Notes under the pieces: generated by a model | The model's database searches: none | Told to the model about the DNA's origin: nothing | The model's input: the letters and a program-made list of their open reading frames with translations, nothing else | Part shown: piece after piece, positions 22,501 through 36,089 of the stretch | How positions within the stretch are numbered: the first letter of the stretch is position 1 | How the letters are laid out: the number at the start of each line of letters is the position of its first letter | From: Nematostella vectensis | Lineage: Eukaryota; Cnidaria; Anthozoa; Actiniaria; Edwardsiidae | Reading direction: 5' to 3' | Length of the DNA stretch: 64,000 nt | NCBI RefSeq assembly: GCF_932526225.1 | Contig: NC_064046.1 | Coordinates: 13,899,408-13,963,407, forward strand | Position numbers and translations under genes: made by a program

Positions 22501-25123
22501 TTCCTTCCCTGGCATCTATCGTCAAACCTATGCTACATCCGTCTATCTTATCGAAGATTTATGTGTACCCTCAAAGCCCGTTGCATAACGGATGTGTCCC
22601 TTCTTTCTATAGGATTAGCAAAATCTCTTAACGCATTTCCAGCATATTCCCCGAGGAATATCAACCGTTACAAGCCGGTTATCATGTGGGGAATATTAAT
22701 CATGTAGCCAAAAAACCTTAAACCGGCTTTATTTATCGTAATGATTGCCCTAATTTACGCCATAACATAATGGACGAGGCAGCAATAGTGCCCAGTAACC
22801 ATGAAAATATTGCTGTAAATTATGTCAAGGTAGTGAAAGAATCTTTCTCTCATTCATGAGTTCCGAATCTGGTTGTTCATTAGATATCACCACAAAGGGA
22901 CATGAAAGAGCAGGCGCATGCTCATTGCGACTCGAAGAAATGATTATCGGGTTGTTTGCGTTAGGTAGGGAAAGATCTTGAATTCGACAGAACGTAGTTT
23001 GCTAATGGCAGCTGATCTGTAGACTCGGCCCTATTAAATACCACAAAATCCCACCTCTGGCGAAGATAAGTGTGCATAGACTTCGATCAAACCGATGTAT
23101 CTATTTCTCTTCTGCCTGTTCAACCAACAGATGTTAGCATCCCCTTGAAAATCAATTTTCTTTCACGTGTGCACACTGTTGCACTTCTAAATCTAATTCT
23201 CTAAACTTTTTAGAAACATTTAGGACCGTGGTTTTACATCAAGATTATTTCGTTTAAGATTTGCATAATTTTAAGGCAAGCGATGCCAAATATCCGATTT
23301 GAGTTTTCATCCCGCACAAGCGGATAACTTTGACAAGGTTTCAAACAGACCGAACACATTTAAGGCAGTTTTGAGGAACAAAAATTAATTTGACTAATCG
23401 TGTGACTTTTCTGAAATTACAACGTACCGTCAGTAAATTGGGAAAATAAATTGTCGTAGAACAAACCTTAATAATTATACATAGCAACCATACTGACTTT
23501 AGTGAATAATGCACGCATGCTTTAGAAAAGCAATATAAAGAGCAATAGCTAAGAAGCAAATATTTCTAATTGTGATTTTTATGCCTTCGAGGGCTCATAT
23601 TTAAGGACATGTGCCAATAGAGTCTTTCCTTCAAATAACAGCCCATTTTTTACAAGCTTGCAGATAAAATACTGGCTTTTGAATAATAAACAACTCCAAC
23701 TATCGAAAATAGCAGTAATTTGGTTTTGAACTCAGCAATTACCAGAAATGTCATGAATGAAAAAAAAGTTATAAATGAGACGATCATATATAAGTTTTTG
23801 TAGTTGTGATGAGCCAACGAAAACAATACGCAATAAACTCAATACATTTTTCTCGAAGTTTCCCGGCACGTTTACGGTTAGTGTTATTAAGGAAAACACG
23901 AGTTACAATCTCACCAATTTTAGGGATATTTAGATTGCTTTATATTCGCTAGGATATGAATAAGGAAACTTATCTAGCGAAAAATGATGATTTATCAATG
24001 AGTTCTCTGACATTCTGGGCCAATGTAAGGAAGTTTAGAAATAATGGATACCCAAAACACTGCTCGTCTCTATACGAATAAATGATTGCCAAAGATTGAA
24101 ATTTCCGTGATCAATTGAAAATAGCATTGGAATAGCGAAAAAGTGAACCTAATATAAATGAACTGCTTTAAGTTTGGATCACGATACCAGAGAAAATTAC
24201 TTTAGTGTAAGGAAAAAACGATCTACTAACGATACTAACGTTACTACTTCAAGGCGCATCCTTGAAAAGGTGTAAATCTGAATTCAATTAAAAGAATAAG
24301 AATAAAAGGAAGATGCAATGAGGCCCAATGTTTTTCTTATAGTTAAATTCGATTACAGTGTTATTTAATAACTTGTTTACTGACCACAGACTGAGGGTAA
24401 GAAAAATGCGCGACGGATTATTGATATAAAAATTTCCTCTCGACAAAGGAAACAAAATGTGATTGGAAATCTTGTTTCCCTCCTGTTGCTTTTATGGAAC
24501 TCGATCGTTATTTACAAGAAAAATAAGCGTTATTTGATCTATTTCCTTTACCCATCTACCTTAATTCGATTTCTCAATTGAAGATAACAAATAAAAACAT
24601 AGATTAAAGACTATTTTCCGACGTGCACTTTTGAGAAGACCATCAGCCATAGTATTCCGTAACGTGTTTTCTTTTTCAATTCTTGTTTATTCAAATAACT
24701 GTCAGGCATTATACGCGAGTTGTTTCACTCTGAATAAATAGATGCTGTCGTACTTCTTTATTTACCTGCTTTCCATAGAAGCGTTCGCATTTCAACATAA
24801 AACTAACCCTTCCCTGATTGTTACCAGGCAATTCAACGACTGACAAAAAAAAATAATACTATTCGGACCAATTTACGTCATTCTCTAAGGTGTCCCCAAG
24901 TCAACAAAAGTAAAGCCAGAGTAACGCTTGATACAAATGCATAATCAGTTTTGACTTAAGTTCGTCAAGCGCTCAACTCGCGGACAATAGTTAAAACTCA
25001 CCACAACGTCGCTAAAAGCGCGCTTGGAGACAGCCTGTGTTGTTTAATCATAGTGGGTCCTATAAGTAGGTTAAGTTCGTTTCTGATAATGGCACAAAGA
25101 TCCAACATTTCGAATGTTATCAA
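19520..25123. other. Long AT-rich spacer, no gene seen
   Basis: Only short open frames without family features. No tandem array, no convincing inverted-repeat element and no RNA gene was recognised. Regulatory sequence for the flanking receptor genes could lie here, but nothing specific can be pointed to. Confidence 0.4.
24757..24762 (-). terminator. Candidate poly(A) signal for the minus-strand GPCR
   Basis: AATAAA on the minus strand, about 360 nt past the GPCR stop codon. The position fits a 3' UTR but the region is AT-rich, so chance occurrence is possible. Confidence 0.35.
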
Positions 25124-26371
25124 TTAAATTTCGTCTTCGTTTTCGGATAGCGTCTCGTGAACAACTATCCTGGGTGTTCCGTTACCGTTCAGGCAGATTT
25201 GAGTAGAGGTGGTAGCTGCCTGATTGTTCAAATTTATCGGGGTAATTGCCACCGTGTAGTCATCATCTAGCACGGATCTCGTATTCACAGCGTCGAATTG
25301 TCCCTTGTGCAGCACGCAAAGACGGAACAAAATATCCTTGAAGGCCCGGCGAAAATTCGCATTAAAACTTGAATATATAATCGGATTCACTGCGCTATTT
25401 AACAGTGGTAGCACATAGACGAACACTGTCCCGATCGCAAGCTGGGCCTTAACCGGCAAACTTCGATGATCTTGAAAACACTCTGGACAAAACTGCACAG
25501 TGAACATAATAACAAAAAAAGGCAGCCAGCAGACAATAAAACTCCCGACAACAATCGCTAACGTCTTGGTTGCCTTAAGTTCTCTAATGATAGACTTTCG
25601 TCTCTTTCGCTCGATTCGTCCGAGACTGATCACACTGGGACGCGGCGCCGTGTTGTGGTTGACAACATCCGACGCCTCGACCGGGTCAAACCCACCACTG
25701 GATAGGAGTTGGAGTTTTCGCGCTTGATGGAGCGCGACTTTAAACACGAGGGAATAAGCAATGACTAAAACTACAAGAGGCAAGAAGAAACCTACTGTGA
25801 TAACAAAGGTGTAGTAATACTTGTCCTTGAGCGAGCAGGCGGGAATGTCCTGCATGAGTCCATCTGGCGACCAGGGAAGCGTGAAGGAGAGTGCTGAGAT
25901 AAGCAGAGAGTACCCCCACACCATCGCTATAGCCAGCAACCCTCTTCTTTTAGTCATGATGGAGGGATAGGTGAGGGGGTACGAGAGGGCGAGAAAGCGG
26001 TCCACGGAGATCATACTGAGGTTGCAGATGGACGCACTGGAGCATACCAGATCTACAAAAATCCAGAATTCGCAGACGGAGATCCCAAGATCCCAGCACA
26101 TTGAGTGAAGCGTGTGATGGATACGAAACGGCATTGATAGACCCGCAACCAAGAGATCACTCACCGCCAGCGAGATTATGAAATAATTAGTTACAGTGCG
26201 TAACCGTCGATACGACAGTATGGCACCGCAAACCAACAAATTCCCGCATACGTCCAAAATCAAAATAAAGATAACGAAGCTTGCCTGGGCAATAATTGAT
26301 ACCAAATCATAGTGAGTCATGCATGTAAACTGCCCTTGCACGTTGGTGCTTGTGTTATTGTAGTTCTCCAT
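25124..26371 (-). CDS. Amine-receptor-like class A GPCR
   Basis: Single-exon 415-residue seven-transmembrane receptor. The first ATG is at 26371 (MENYNNTSTN); the frame is open further upstream but has only TTG there. N5 and N6 are glycosylation sequons. Landmarks: N44 (TM1), D72 (TM2), C100 and C179 (disulfide), D107 in TM3, the amine-binding Asp position 17 residues before DRF (124-126), W152 (TM4), P198 (TM5), CWLP 281-284 (TM6), NPIIY 329-333 (TM7), and C352 as a possible palmitoylation site. Loop 3 is about 60 residues and basic. The Asp and the CSSASI stretch in TM3 point to the biogenic amine group, but TM5 lacks the serine pair and TM7 lacks the WxGY pattern, so a classic catecholamine ligand is doubtful. 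Likely G-protein signalling at the cell surface; ligand unknown. Confidence 0.9.
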   Translation of the reverse strand: MENYNNTSTNVQGQFTCMTHYDLVSIIAQASFVIFILILDVCGNLLVCGAILSYRRLRTVTNYFIISLAVSDLLVAGLSMPFRIHHTLHSMCWDLGISVCEFWIFVDLVCSSASICNLSMISVDRFLALSYPLTYPSIMTKRRGLLAIAMVWGYSLLISALSFTLPWSPDGLMQDIPACSLKDKYYYTFVITVGFFLPLVVLVIAYSLVFKVALHQARKLQLLSSGGFDPVEASDVVNHNTAPRPSVISLGRIERKRRKSIIRELKATKTLAIVVGSFIVCWLPFFVIMFTVQFCPECFQDHRSLPVKAQLAIGTVFVYVLPLLNSAVNPIIYSSFNANFRRAFKDILFRLCVLHKGQFDAVNTRSVLDDDYTVAITPINLNNQAATTSTQICLNGNGTPRIVVHETLSENEDEI

Positions 26372-26514
26372 GTTGCTCTTTAGCCTGTTTCGATGGCGAC
26401 TGAAGCAATGGACGGAGGTGTTGGGAGTTAAGCGGCGTTTGGCGCGCGCTCTTGTTGGTGTGTCTTCAGTGAGATCTTGCGGAAAGTAGTGTGAGTATGG
26501 ATTGGGCAAAACCT

Positions 26515-28700
26515 CTTAAGGCTCCATTCCAGCTGCCATGTCATCGTAACCGCGCCAACGTCTATTAATTAGTTGAGTTTTGCATTTTATATTTAAGGTA
26601 TTATTTGACAACACCAACGTCTCGGAAAGGAAAAAGGGATCAATAAAATGAAACCGGTGTGTAATCGAATGATTCGATTTAAAATTCTCGACTGGTTGCC
26701 CTCAGGTTTAGGTAGCTGAACTTGTCTTGTTTGGTTTGAATCCCAACGAATCAAGAGCGAGAAATTAAATTTACGTATGAGTTCCATGAATGAGCGAAGG
26801 CCAGTCAAAATTAGCATGGACAATAGATTGTATTTGTTTAAGGCCTATATATTACGTAGTCGATGCTTCGTTGAGCGATGGATGTTTATTTTGTGAAAAT
26901 CTATCCGCTAAGGATTTCAAATCGGAGCGACGTTTTCTAGAGACAGTCACATCGTAAGCGCCACTTCACAATGCGAAAACGTCGATTAATTTTCCGTTTT
27001 TAAAACTAATCTTCTTTCCCTTCTTTTCACGACTAAACCCCAACGGCCAACGTAATTTTCATGTGTGATTCCACCGTTAATCCCTTATCCGGCTGAGTTT
27101 TTAATCAAGATTTCTGGTTTACCCGCGAGAGCGTCTCCATTTCAGCTGTCCGCTTGAAAAGTTGTTTGAAACGAGGGTTTTGAGTCTCGGTGACAGACTA
27201 CCTTCAAGAGCGTTCTGCCTTCTCCTGGTCAATATTTAGTTTAGTTATCTGTAATACCGCTAGAACGTTTGACTAAGATCTTAAGGTGGATTATCGAGAA
27301 AATGCATAATTCTATTTTGAAAAATGAATTAATGCCATTCTTAAAAAGTGATACGTTTCTGCGCGCTTCTCAGTTTCCAGCACATTTGCACCCTTCTGAA
27401 AATTACCACGTTGTATAACTTTATTTTCTAATAGGCCAGCGGACCCTTAATTATTGCCCAAAAAGGTAAAACTCGTAGCTGTAATTATGTGTATTTTAGA
27501 CGGTTTAATTTACTGTGCGCAGTTAACCTCCCAAGTGTAATATATGCGACAAAGAGATATTCTTCGTTTTCCTTAAAGAATTCCCTCTACACGACACAAA
27601 ACTAATGTGTATGCGTTTTTTGTTCTCAAATCGAGCAGAACAATACACTGGGCAAAAGTGTTATAACTTAATAAATGGTTGATTATTACATGGGCATCAT
27701 TGTCTGCGAGCCTGTGGTTCTTGGCGTCTAAACCTATTTTTTCTTAGAACAAATGGCACCGATGTTCTTAAACAAGCCATTAATTGAACATAACATTTCT
27801 GCTCTTGCTTCGCCCGCCATTCTCCTACCCTTGGGAGATAATTAGCGAAGACCTGTGAAGTTCTGGTTTGTATTGTTTGTGATCAATTATAACAAATTGG
27901 GCATATTCTACCAGAAGGCTTACACATCATGCTATAGTATGTCTTCTCCGGACATCTCGAGTCTGAGAATATTGTTCGTGCTCTAGGAATAATTTACATA
28001 AAATTAGTTTGAACTTAACACGGAATGCCTTTTAACGGGGAAGTTCGACATTAGGAAAATTTGATACCATGCGAGATAACCATTAATGAAATAAGGGATA
28101 ATGCATGTTTAACAACACAGTAAAAACGTAATGAAAATGTCACCTTTCCATTTAATCAAAGGAAATCATTGCAAAGTTTTTAGATTCAGTTGCTCGCGTG
28201 TTTTTCCTTGAAATTCATCATTAAACTACTCCAATATCGCAAGAAACAATCCTTTTTCGAACCACCGGATAAATTAAACGTGATTTTTTTTTTATCAGTA
28301 GATATAGTTTGAGTTTGCGAAGCGCGGCTTCACTTTTTTCGGGGGCTTTTTGTTTCTTCATCGAACACAAATCCGTTCGGATTTCCGCTAAAATGTCTCA
28401 GATGGATTACTCTTCGTGTGTGCCAAGTATATCAAACACAAAAACAGCAAGGTGACTGCATATTTACTCTGATTCGAAACAAAAATGTGGAAAAGATCCT
28501 TTCACACTACTTGAGCCCAAAATTTGCTTTAAATTCTAGAATCGAGAAAATACCGCCCGGCGACACGGCGCAGAGGCAATACACTACTAACAACAAACCA
28601 CTTCTATTCACTGATCTTTAGAGTTTTCAATGCAAGTTATTATTAAATTTGCCAGTGTCTTTACAAAGTTACTTTTTTCGCACCACCAGGCAATGACGTG
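26515..28700. other. Spacer upstream of the minus-strand GPCR
   Basis: No coding region supported. This should include the 5' UTR and promoter of the GPCR at 25124-26371, but no TATA box or initiator can be assigned with confidence. Confidence 0.4.
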
Positions 28701-28715
28701 CGACATCCGACACTT

Positions 28716-28727
28716 TGCGCATGCGCA
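28716..28727. promoter_or_regulatory. NRF1-type palindrome
   Basis: TGCGCATGCGCA is a full match to the palindromic NRF1 consensus, which in animals is concentrated in CpG-rich promoters. It sits in a small CpG-richer patch (GACGTGCGACATCCGACAC just before it) inside otherwise AT-rich DNA. No gene start is evident here; it could mark a distal 5' exon or promoter of the GPCR at 25124-26371. This is inference only. Confidence 0.35.
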
Positions 28728-28729
28728 GA

Positions 28730-31700
28730 CAAACCACCAAATTTGATATGCGGTTTCAAAAACCCGCCTTTAAAAGCGCAACCGAATAATCCAAATAATA
28801 GTTCTTAAAAGGCTTTAAAATTGTTCATATATCAATAAACCTCAGCGACAATAAGGCTGTCTCAACAATTTGAATGTAATCTTGCGCCTTTGATATAGTT
28901 CTAAAATCAGAATTAATATCGCAAAGGAACCGAAAGTCAGCGATCGATCTACTTCCTTGACAGATAACATATTTCAATCTTCGTTTTCATGCTATCGCTT
29001 AATCACGAATTGCGGGCCGATGTTTGTTGTAAAAAAAAGTGGCATAAAAAACGTGCCAACAGAAACGAAGGCCCACTCCTGTGATAAGAAACAATAAAAA
29101 ACACAAATGGGGTTTGTTTTTGTTACAGTAAATAGTTTTACTAGTAAATATGATTTTAAATTCGCGTAAGGCGTATCAAGGGAAAGGAAATTTGACTTTT
29201 GAAGAAGTTTTAAGTGCTATATATATCTATCGTAATAAACGTTTAGGAATTTTTTTTGCAAAAAGTTCGTAGATCTTCGAACCATTTTAAAAGGTATATA
29301 GTAACGAATAGTCCATAGGTGCAAAATAGAAGATAACAAACACTTTTAAGGAACGTTTCGCTTTAAAAGAAGGTCATATCCAGTATAGCGAGGAAGGTTT
29401 CTAATACACACACACACACACACACATACATATATTTTTTTCTTCTACTAAGCAATGTACAATTATTGCTGGAAGTCTTGTATAGATAAAATCAATGTTT
29501 ATCACAAAAAGCTCCACGGTAGCTAGGAAATATCCTTTGTTGTTTATGCATTTTTTCCCTGGGATTTAATGCATTTATCTAAAAATATATCAATCTACTA
29601 TCAATATTGCAATTTAAAACTCTGGCTGTTGTTACTTTCCACGTACAATCCGTATCCGGGGAAAAATTACCTCGGGGCAAGCTTATAGAATTCAAACATA
29701 TAACGAAAAAAAAATAATAATAATTTAAAATAAAGAAAGACTTTCTTTTAATTCCTGAAATGTTCCAGTAACTTTTACCATCAAATATATAGAGGTTTAT
29801 CTGTATAATCTTACCTTACGTAATCTTACTGTATGTAAAATCCTAGGTGATTTGAAATTGCGGAGTGTATAGCTGGTGAAAGCTCATTTAATAAGGAAAA
29901 TGTGTACAATTAGAACAGCTATTTGTTTTGAGCAATTTAAAAAGTTTTCAGGATTAACTTAAGGAAAACACTCAAACCTGAAACAGTAAAGTACTTTTTT
30001 CCCTAAACAATCTCCTTTTAACGCCAGCTGGCATTGATCTGCGAGAAGCAACTGGACGAGTGCGCGCACTATTATATTCTAAGAGACGCTTTGTTACATT
30101 GAAAATAAAATTAAGGAAAACAGACAACCGGTAAACAGGCTTTTAAAGATACCAATCTTGTTGAAAACCAAATTTTATGACAACGTAAACCAAATATGAT
30201 CACAACGCCGACCCTATTGAGAACTGTGATCAAATTTTGATTATAAAAGTCATGTCCACATTCTTTTTTCAATTTTAAGTTTTTCAGCGCTTCATTATAA
30301 TTTAAAACTTCAATGACAAATCTTTCAAAAATATTGACTGTTTGAAAATCACTTTTATTAAATAAAAACGCAATTTATACAAGCAAGCTGTTAAGATCCG
30401 TCAGTATTGACAATGGAATTTTTTAAAGATTAAATACTTTTTTGCCATTACTGTTGCAGTCTTATGGAAAAGTCATTACAGTAATTTTTTTTGCTTTAAC
30501 CATTATAAGCTTCACCGTTTGCTAGGCTCAAATCTCATTTGAATGTACCAAAAAACACAAATATGCTGTTGTCGATATATATGCCAATGAATAGCGTATA
30601 TAATAATAATCTGATAAATACTAAACGTTATTTATAGAAATAAAAAGGTACATTGATTTTGCCGGCTTGAAATCAAACGTACAATTGAATTCAGCGATCT
30701 ATAAAATACAACATTCACAAATAGTTGTTCTCGGGTCAGATGACTCAGTATGATCCTCTTTCTAAACCTTCAAACGAAAGTAATGGCTATGTTTAATTTA
30801 TATTGATCAATAGACATTCAGCTCCTACACGTACTTCCATTCACAAAGATAAAATAATACGCTTTCAAAAACTCCCAATAAAGAGTGAATTTAAACAAAT
30901 AGCTGTTCTCGAAAAAAAAAAAAGAAACTGAACTATGAAATCATGTTTTTTTCAACACCTTTTACTAGATTGTTGTATATTTTCAAATGTACTCCTTAAA
31001 AAGACCCTTAGGCGACAAAAGGCACTATTAAGAAACAACATATTGTTACGATAAATATTCAACTCCTGTCTTTCTTGCTCGTAGACGTCTCCCTAAAGTT
31101 AATCGAAGTAAATTGACATAGTTTTGAGTGTCTCCTTCGACCGGATCAGACCCTCGATTGAAAGAGTGCCGAAGTTTCACTTCGTTTGATTCAGCATAGA
31201 GATAACAATCGCGGAGCAAGCATAGGAAAGAGCATGTACCAGTTTATCATATGCTGTCATTAGTGGCCATCGGACAAATCTGTCTTTCGGAATGACGAGG
31301 ACAAAAAACAATCTTTTTTTCCCCCTTTTTTATATATGTGTTTGAGTATGGTTATTTCCAATAATAATTTTAAAGTATTTTTTCCATGTAATGGCTGAGA
31401 TCTAATTGATGTGCCACTAGGGATAATTTCACGCTAAACTATATGCGAGATTTTATCGTGAATGCGGCAATTCTTTGAGGATCATTAAATTTAAAAAATC
31501 TTCTTGAATACGATCTCTTGTTCCATTCAACAAATCCAATGTAATCCATTTAACTAATCCCAGGCTTAGAAGTTTCCTAAGGTATAATATTCACTGGATG
31601 TGGGGAAAGATACTGGCTCTGGTCCGTAAAAAAATGATACCGAGGAATAGGGTCGGGACTTTTCATACCCTGGTGTAAAAATTAAAATCCATATTATTTA

Positions 31701-33700
31701 TGTTTATTGCAGAACATTTGAATTTCATCTTTTTCATTTTATTTATCTGCTTACATTTTTAAGACAATACCTTTAGATCAAGGCAATTGCCTTATGGTGT
31801 GGGAGTACCGGTCAAATATCTGGGTCCATTCCATTCCAATTTTTGAATTAAGCTTTGAGGTCGTCGTAATTGAAAGCCCTCTCAAATGTACTTTCCCCGC
31901 CCGCGGCGAGGAGCAATTTTCGCTTATCCTTTTATGATGTAAAGATATAAGAAGGATATGCGGAGCTCCAACAAGGAAACAAATTGAAACATTAAATTTT
32001 GGATGATACTTTGAAAGATTCTCAGATAACGCAAAACTGAGAGCAAGTGCATACAATATTAATTTTTTTATCTGCTAACATATTTTAAAAGTTTTAAAAA
32101 ATGGGGCAGGATTTTATTTTTTTCCTTGCAAATTAAATCCACATCGGCAACTCTCTAGTCCATTTTTGTAATATTATCATCTGTTTTTCATATTCTTAAT
32201 TTGCATTTAAAAGAAATCATAACAAGGTCAAATACTGGAAAAAAAAAGTTTTATTCATTTTTCATTTTCAATTTTTCCCTTCCATTTCCGTTCCTAATTC
32301 TTATCTCACTTTCAGGCGCTTTCCCAAATTGATCAATTACAGCTCAGAATAATCAAATAAACTAGGAACAGTCTAAGTTCATTCAAATACTTAACTCATT
32401 TACTCCATGCTACGTGGGGCATCAATAATACTTCAGATTTTCTGCTTTCTAGAATATCGGCCGGATGAGCTTTCTGAGGTGTTCTGCCCGGGTCTCGAGA
32501 ATTAATGCATTTTAAGAATATCGACATTGCTTTCCAATAGCCCATTTACTAACAACGCTACCAATTGAGAGAAAGCATTCATTTCAATCGGTTTAGTCTG
32601 ATTGAATTTTGTAATGAAGTTGAAATCTTTTTTTGATAATTTCGGATTTTTCATCACATAATTTGTCCTGTGATATTAAATAAAAACAATAACAAAGGTG
32701 TAGCTGACAATGACTCTATTAATACTAGTAAAAATACCAGAAGGCCTGGATTTTTTGTAAAGCTTTTTCGTAAGCGAAAAATAATAATTTGTGAATAGTT
32801 ATTGGTCGAAATCACAGATAATATCTATGAACAAGCATCAGGATCTACAGTAGTCGCACCTCCGAAGTGTAAACTATCTTCTGTGTTTTTTTCTATATTG
32901 GAAGGAAATTAAGTGATAAGATTCGGACAAATAATTGAGCAATTTCTCCCGATTGTCTCAAAAACTCCATATTTGATTAAAGTGTCTTCAAAAACATAAA
33001 CGTAGTAGTTATTTGGAGTTCTTTATTTAGAGTCGCAAAAAGTATATTTATATGTCAATTGCAGCTCTAGCTTGCCTAGAATTTTGGAAAATAATTTAAA
33101 AGCGGCGCAAACATTTATTAATTGCCAACTGATAGATATTTAGAAAATTATTTGGTACACAATTTTGAAGCGAGGTTGCTCGAATTTTTGATAAATTCTC
33201 TATTTATTAACTTTCATAAAATTCACGTTTTATTAAAATTCTAGAGGCGGTGGCAACAACTTCTTTAGGCCCCCCATTGGTTCCCTCCTGCCACTGATAG
33301 CAATATCTATCATAGTGGAAGCACCCGATATTCAAAGTTCAAGACGAGGCGTTTCTGCTCTCCTCTAAAAAAAATAGTAGGGCACACTTAGTCTTCTGTT
33401 GATGACAATGTGGCGTCTTCGGGCCATATGTACCACCAAAAAAGACAAAAAAATACATTTATGCCTAGTTCTAGACGCTTCAACTCGCCCACTGAATTCT
33501 GCTCCCTTGTATAATGACCTTGTCTAATAGGACGTTTACTACCTACCATGGATGGTTTTCATTTAGCGTCATTAATCAATCATACACGTGTCATATTATG
33601 TCATTTCTTTCCCGGTGGGATATCTAGATAGAAGACACGATCCAGTTCTCCATAACTAGATAAAATAAAATAAAATAATGTTGTTTCTCTTTTTAAAAAA
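28730..33700. other. Long AT-rich spacer, no gene seen
   Basis: No supported gene or RNA. A (CA)n microsatellite lies at 29407-29426. Poly-A and poly-T runs are common. Confidence 0.4.
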
Positions 33701-33703
33701 AAA

Positions 33704-34215
33704 ACACTCACGACAATGTGTCATTCCAGTAAAAAGATCCCGATCTCCCCATATTCGAAAAAAAAAACACTCACGGCAATGTGTCATTCCAGTAAAAAGA
33801 TCCCGATCTCCCCATATTCGAAAAAAAAAAAAACACTCACGACAATGTGTCATTCCAGTAAAAAGATCCCGATCTCCCCATATTCGAAAAAAAAATACTC
33901 ACGACAATGTGTCATTCCAGTAAAAAGATCCCGATCTCCCCATATTCGAAAAAAAAAAACACTCACGACAATGTGTCATTCCAGTAAAAAGATCCCGATC
34001 TCCCCATATTCGGAAAAAACAATACTCACGACAATGTGTCATTCCAGTAAAAAGATCCCGATCTCCCCATATTCGAAAAAAAAAAAAACACTCACGACAA
34101 TGTGTCATTCCAGTAAAAAGATCCCGATCTCCCCATATTCGAAAAAAAACCACTCACGGCAATGTGTCATTCCAGTAAAAAGATCCCGATCTCCCCATAT
34201 TCGAAAAAAAAACAA
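33704..34215. repeat. 8-copy minisatellite with A-tract spacers
   Basis: Each unit is a near-invariant core of about 52 bp (CACTCACGACAATGTGTCAT, then TCCAGTAAAAAGATCCCGAT, then CTCCCCATATTCG) followed by 6-13 A residues. Nearly all length variation is in the A tract; cores differ by only one or two bases. Open frames on both strands follow the repeat and are not considered genes. Confidence 0.9.
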
Positions 34216-34219
34216 GATT

Positions 34220-36089
34220 CAGGGTCTACAGACGGCAGGAACTAAACCATCTGTATTCGCTTATGAAGCTAATGTGAACTAAACGATCTTATCTTTGCTT
34301 ATACTAAGTACTTAAAAGGACAATTGAACTCTAAAAGCTTGTTTAGAGTTTGGCCCCTTTTATGGCGACGCATTTTTTGGTTCACGTTTTTGTAGCCAGC
34401 GTTGCCTTCGTCGCCGGTTAATCCCCTCATGATGTTACTGTTCCTAATACCAGTTCGGCCAGAACAATTACTTTATAAATTTTATTTTGGGACACTGCAA
34501 TGAAAAAGCACTTCATTCAGTCGAATCTACGTAATTCTGAAATTGGAACATGAATACACTAATACTACGCAGACCGCAAATTAGTTTGACTCAAATGAAT
34601 GGCTCGACCCCGAGGTAGATTCGAGAGGCCAACCCAGTAATGGTGTATCCGTAGTTGATGAGGAGAACTTTTACGCCCTCTTCTAGTTATGGTGTAATCA
34701 ATTGGCAAATTTGCGAAACAGCCTTCATCTCATTTAAAGGTGACGCGCTTGCTCTTCCTGTAGCTAATGAAGAGCAGGCGCATTACAGGTGATTTCGTTT
34801 AGCCAAAATGGTGGCACTTGAAAAATGCAGAAGACGCGGTTTCGGGTTTTACGGCATTAAATATGTTTTCTTGAGTTACACAATTCCCAATATGCAATAA
34901 ATGTGCAATAAAAAAAAGAGCGAAGTCGAATAGGCAAGAGCGTCGGGTATTGTAGGCTTACGAGAGTGACAGAAGCAAGAGAACAGCTAGAAAGTAGAGG
35001 TAAAAACGGAAAAATACTGAAAAATGCTTATACGGTTAAATGGGAAATAATAAAAAAATCAATATCCAAATTTCCGTCAAATCATGCATCAAGCCGCGGA
35101 CATGTTGGCCATGTATTGGGTTGCTTGCAAAAAGATCCGGACCCAGCCTCGGTTAAACATGGTAGATGCTGCCGCTTGGGGCTTGATATTTCACCGATGT
35201 TTTAGACTAATGCCTTAGTCGAACATACAAAGTAACATTCGGAAAAAACTTGAACATGTAATGGCTCAGACATTCTCAGTCTGTAAAATAATCCACCCGC
35301 CTCCATCAAGACTAAATACCCCAAGAAATGTCATATATAACCAAACACTTCCGATCAAAATTACTAAGAAACCTCAAAACACAAAAGTCTAAGCACGTCA
35401 TTATAGTATGTCCGTTTAAAGGCTTTTTTTTTAAAATGTTTTTCTGCGTTCCATGCAAAACCTAACGCTTGGAGCTGCAGCATTTGCGATGGCTCTACAA
35501 GCCCAACAAAATTATGGATATAAGGGAAGCGGTAAGGGTGCACTAAATTTACCCCTTTGGCACAAAGAATAGAGTCCTCTCTCATGAAAGACACCTTCTG
35601 AAAAATAGGTGTCTCTTTTCGTCTCTCAAGTAAATAACGTCATTATTATAAGGTTTAGCCGAGTCCTAGTTTGTCACACCTTTTTTTATTCATTATTGAT
35701 GGATACATTATTTTAAAAAAATAACCGAAATGACCACCTTGAGATAAAGCTTTTAACCCCATTTCCCAAATTCAATCGAAAATATCACAATAATTTCTCC
35801 AAATTAGCCGATAGAAATGGATGCTTTCTTACGCTTTATATTTTGCTTGGCTGACGAAATGACAACGACTCAACCAATATAAATACAATGTCTATGGGAC
35901 GATGTGTGAAAAATTGCATTATACAATTATAAAATATAACATTTATAATTATAAAATTATAATTGTCAAAAGCATCCACAGTAGCCCCTAGAAAATTAGG
36001 GTTCTGACGTTCACATTAAATGCAGCAGGTTTCCAAAAGGAGTCATTTTAAAAAGCCCCAAGCGGGTAATTTAGAGATGCATCAGTTAT
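34220..36089. other. Spacer, no gene seen
   Basis: Short open frames only. An AT-only palindrome (ACAATTATAA ... TTATAATTGT) lies at 35923-35966. No gene supported. Confidence 0.4.

Noticed and set aside
23805-23830. TGATGAGCCAACGAAAAC looked like a third hammerhead core
   Set aside because: No stem II can form between the two core words and stem I/III partners are absent.
26372-26509. 46-residue N-terminal extension of the minus-strand GPCR
   Set aside because: The upstream frame has only a TTG codon, no ATG; the receptor starts at the ATG at 26371.
33656-34282. Open frames of 65-188 residues across the A-tract repeat on both strands
   Set aside because: They follow the repeat, change frame with A-tract length, and lack any domain.
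34966-35205. 79-residue frame downstream of the A-tract repeat
   Set aside because: Begins with GTG, not ATG; no family features and no exon chain.
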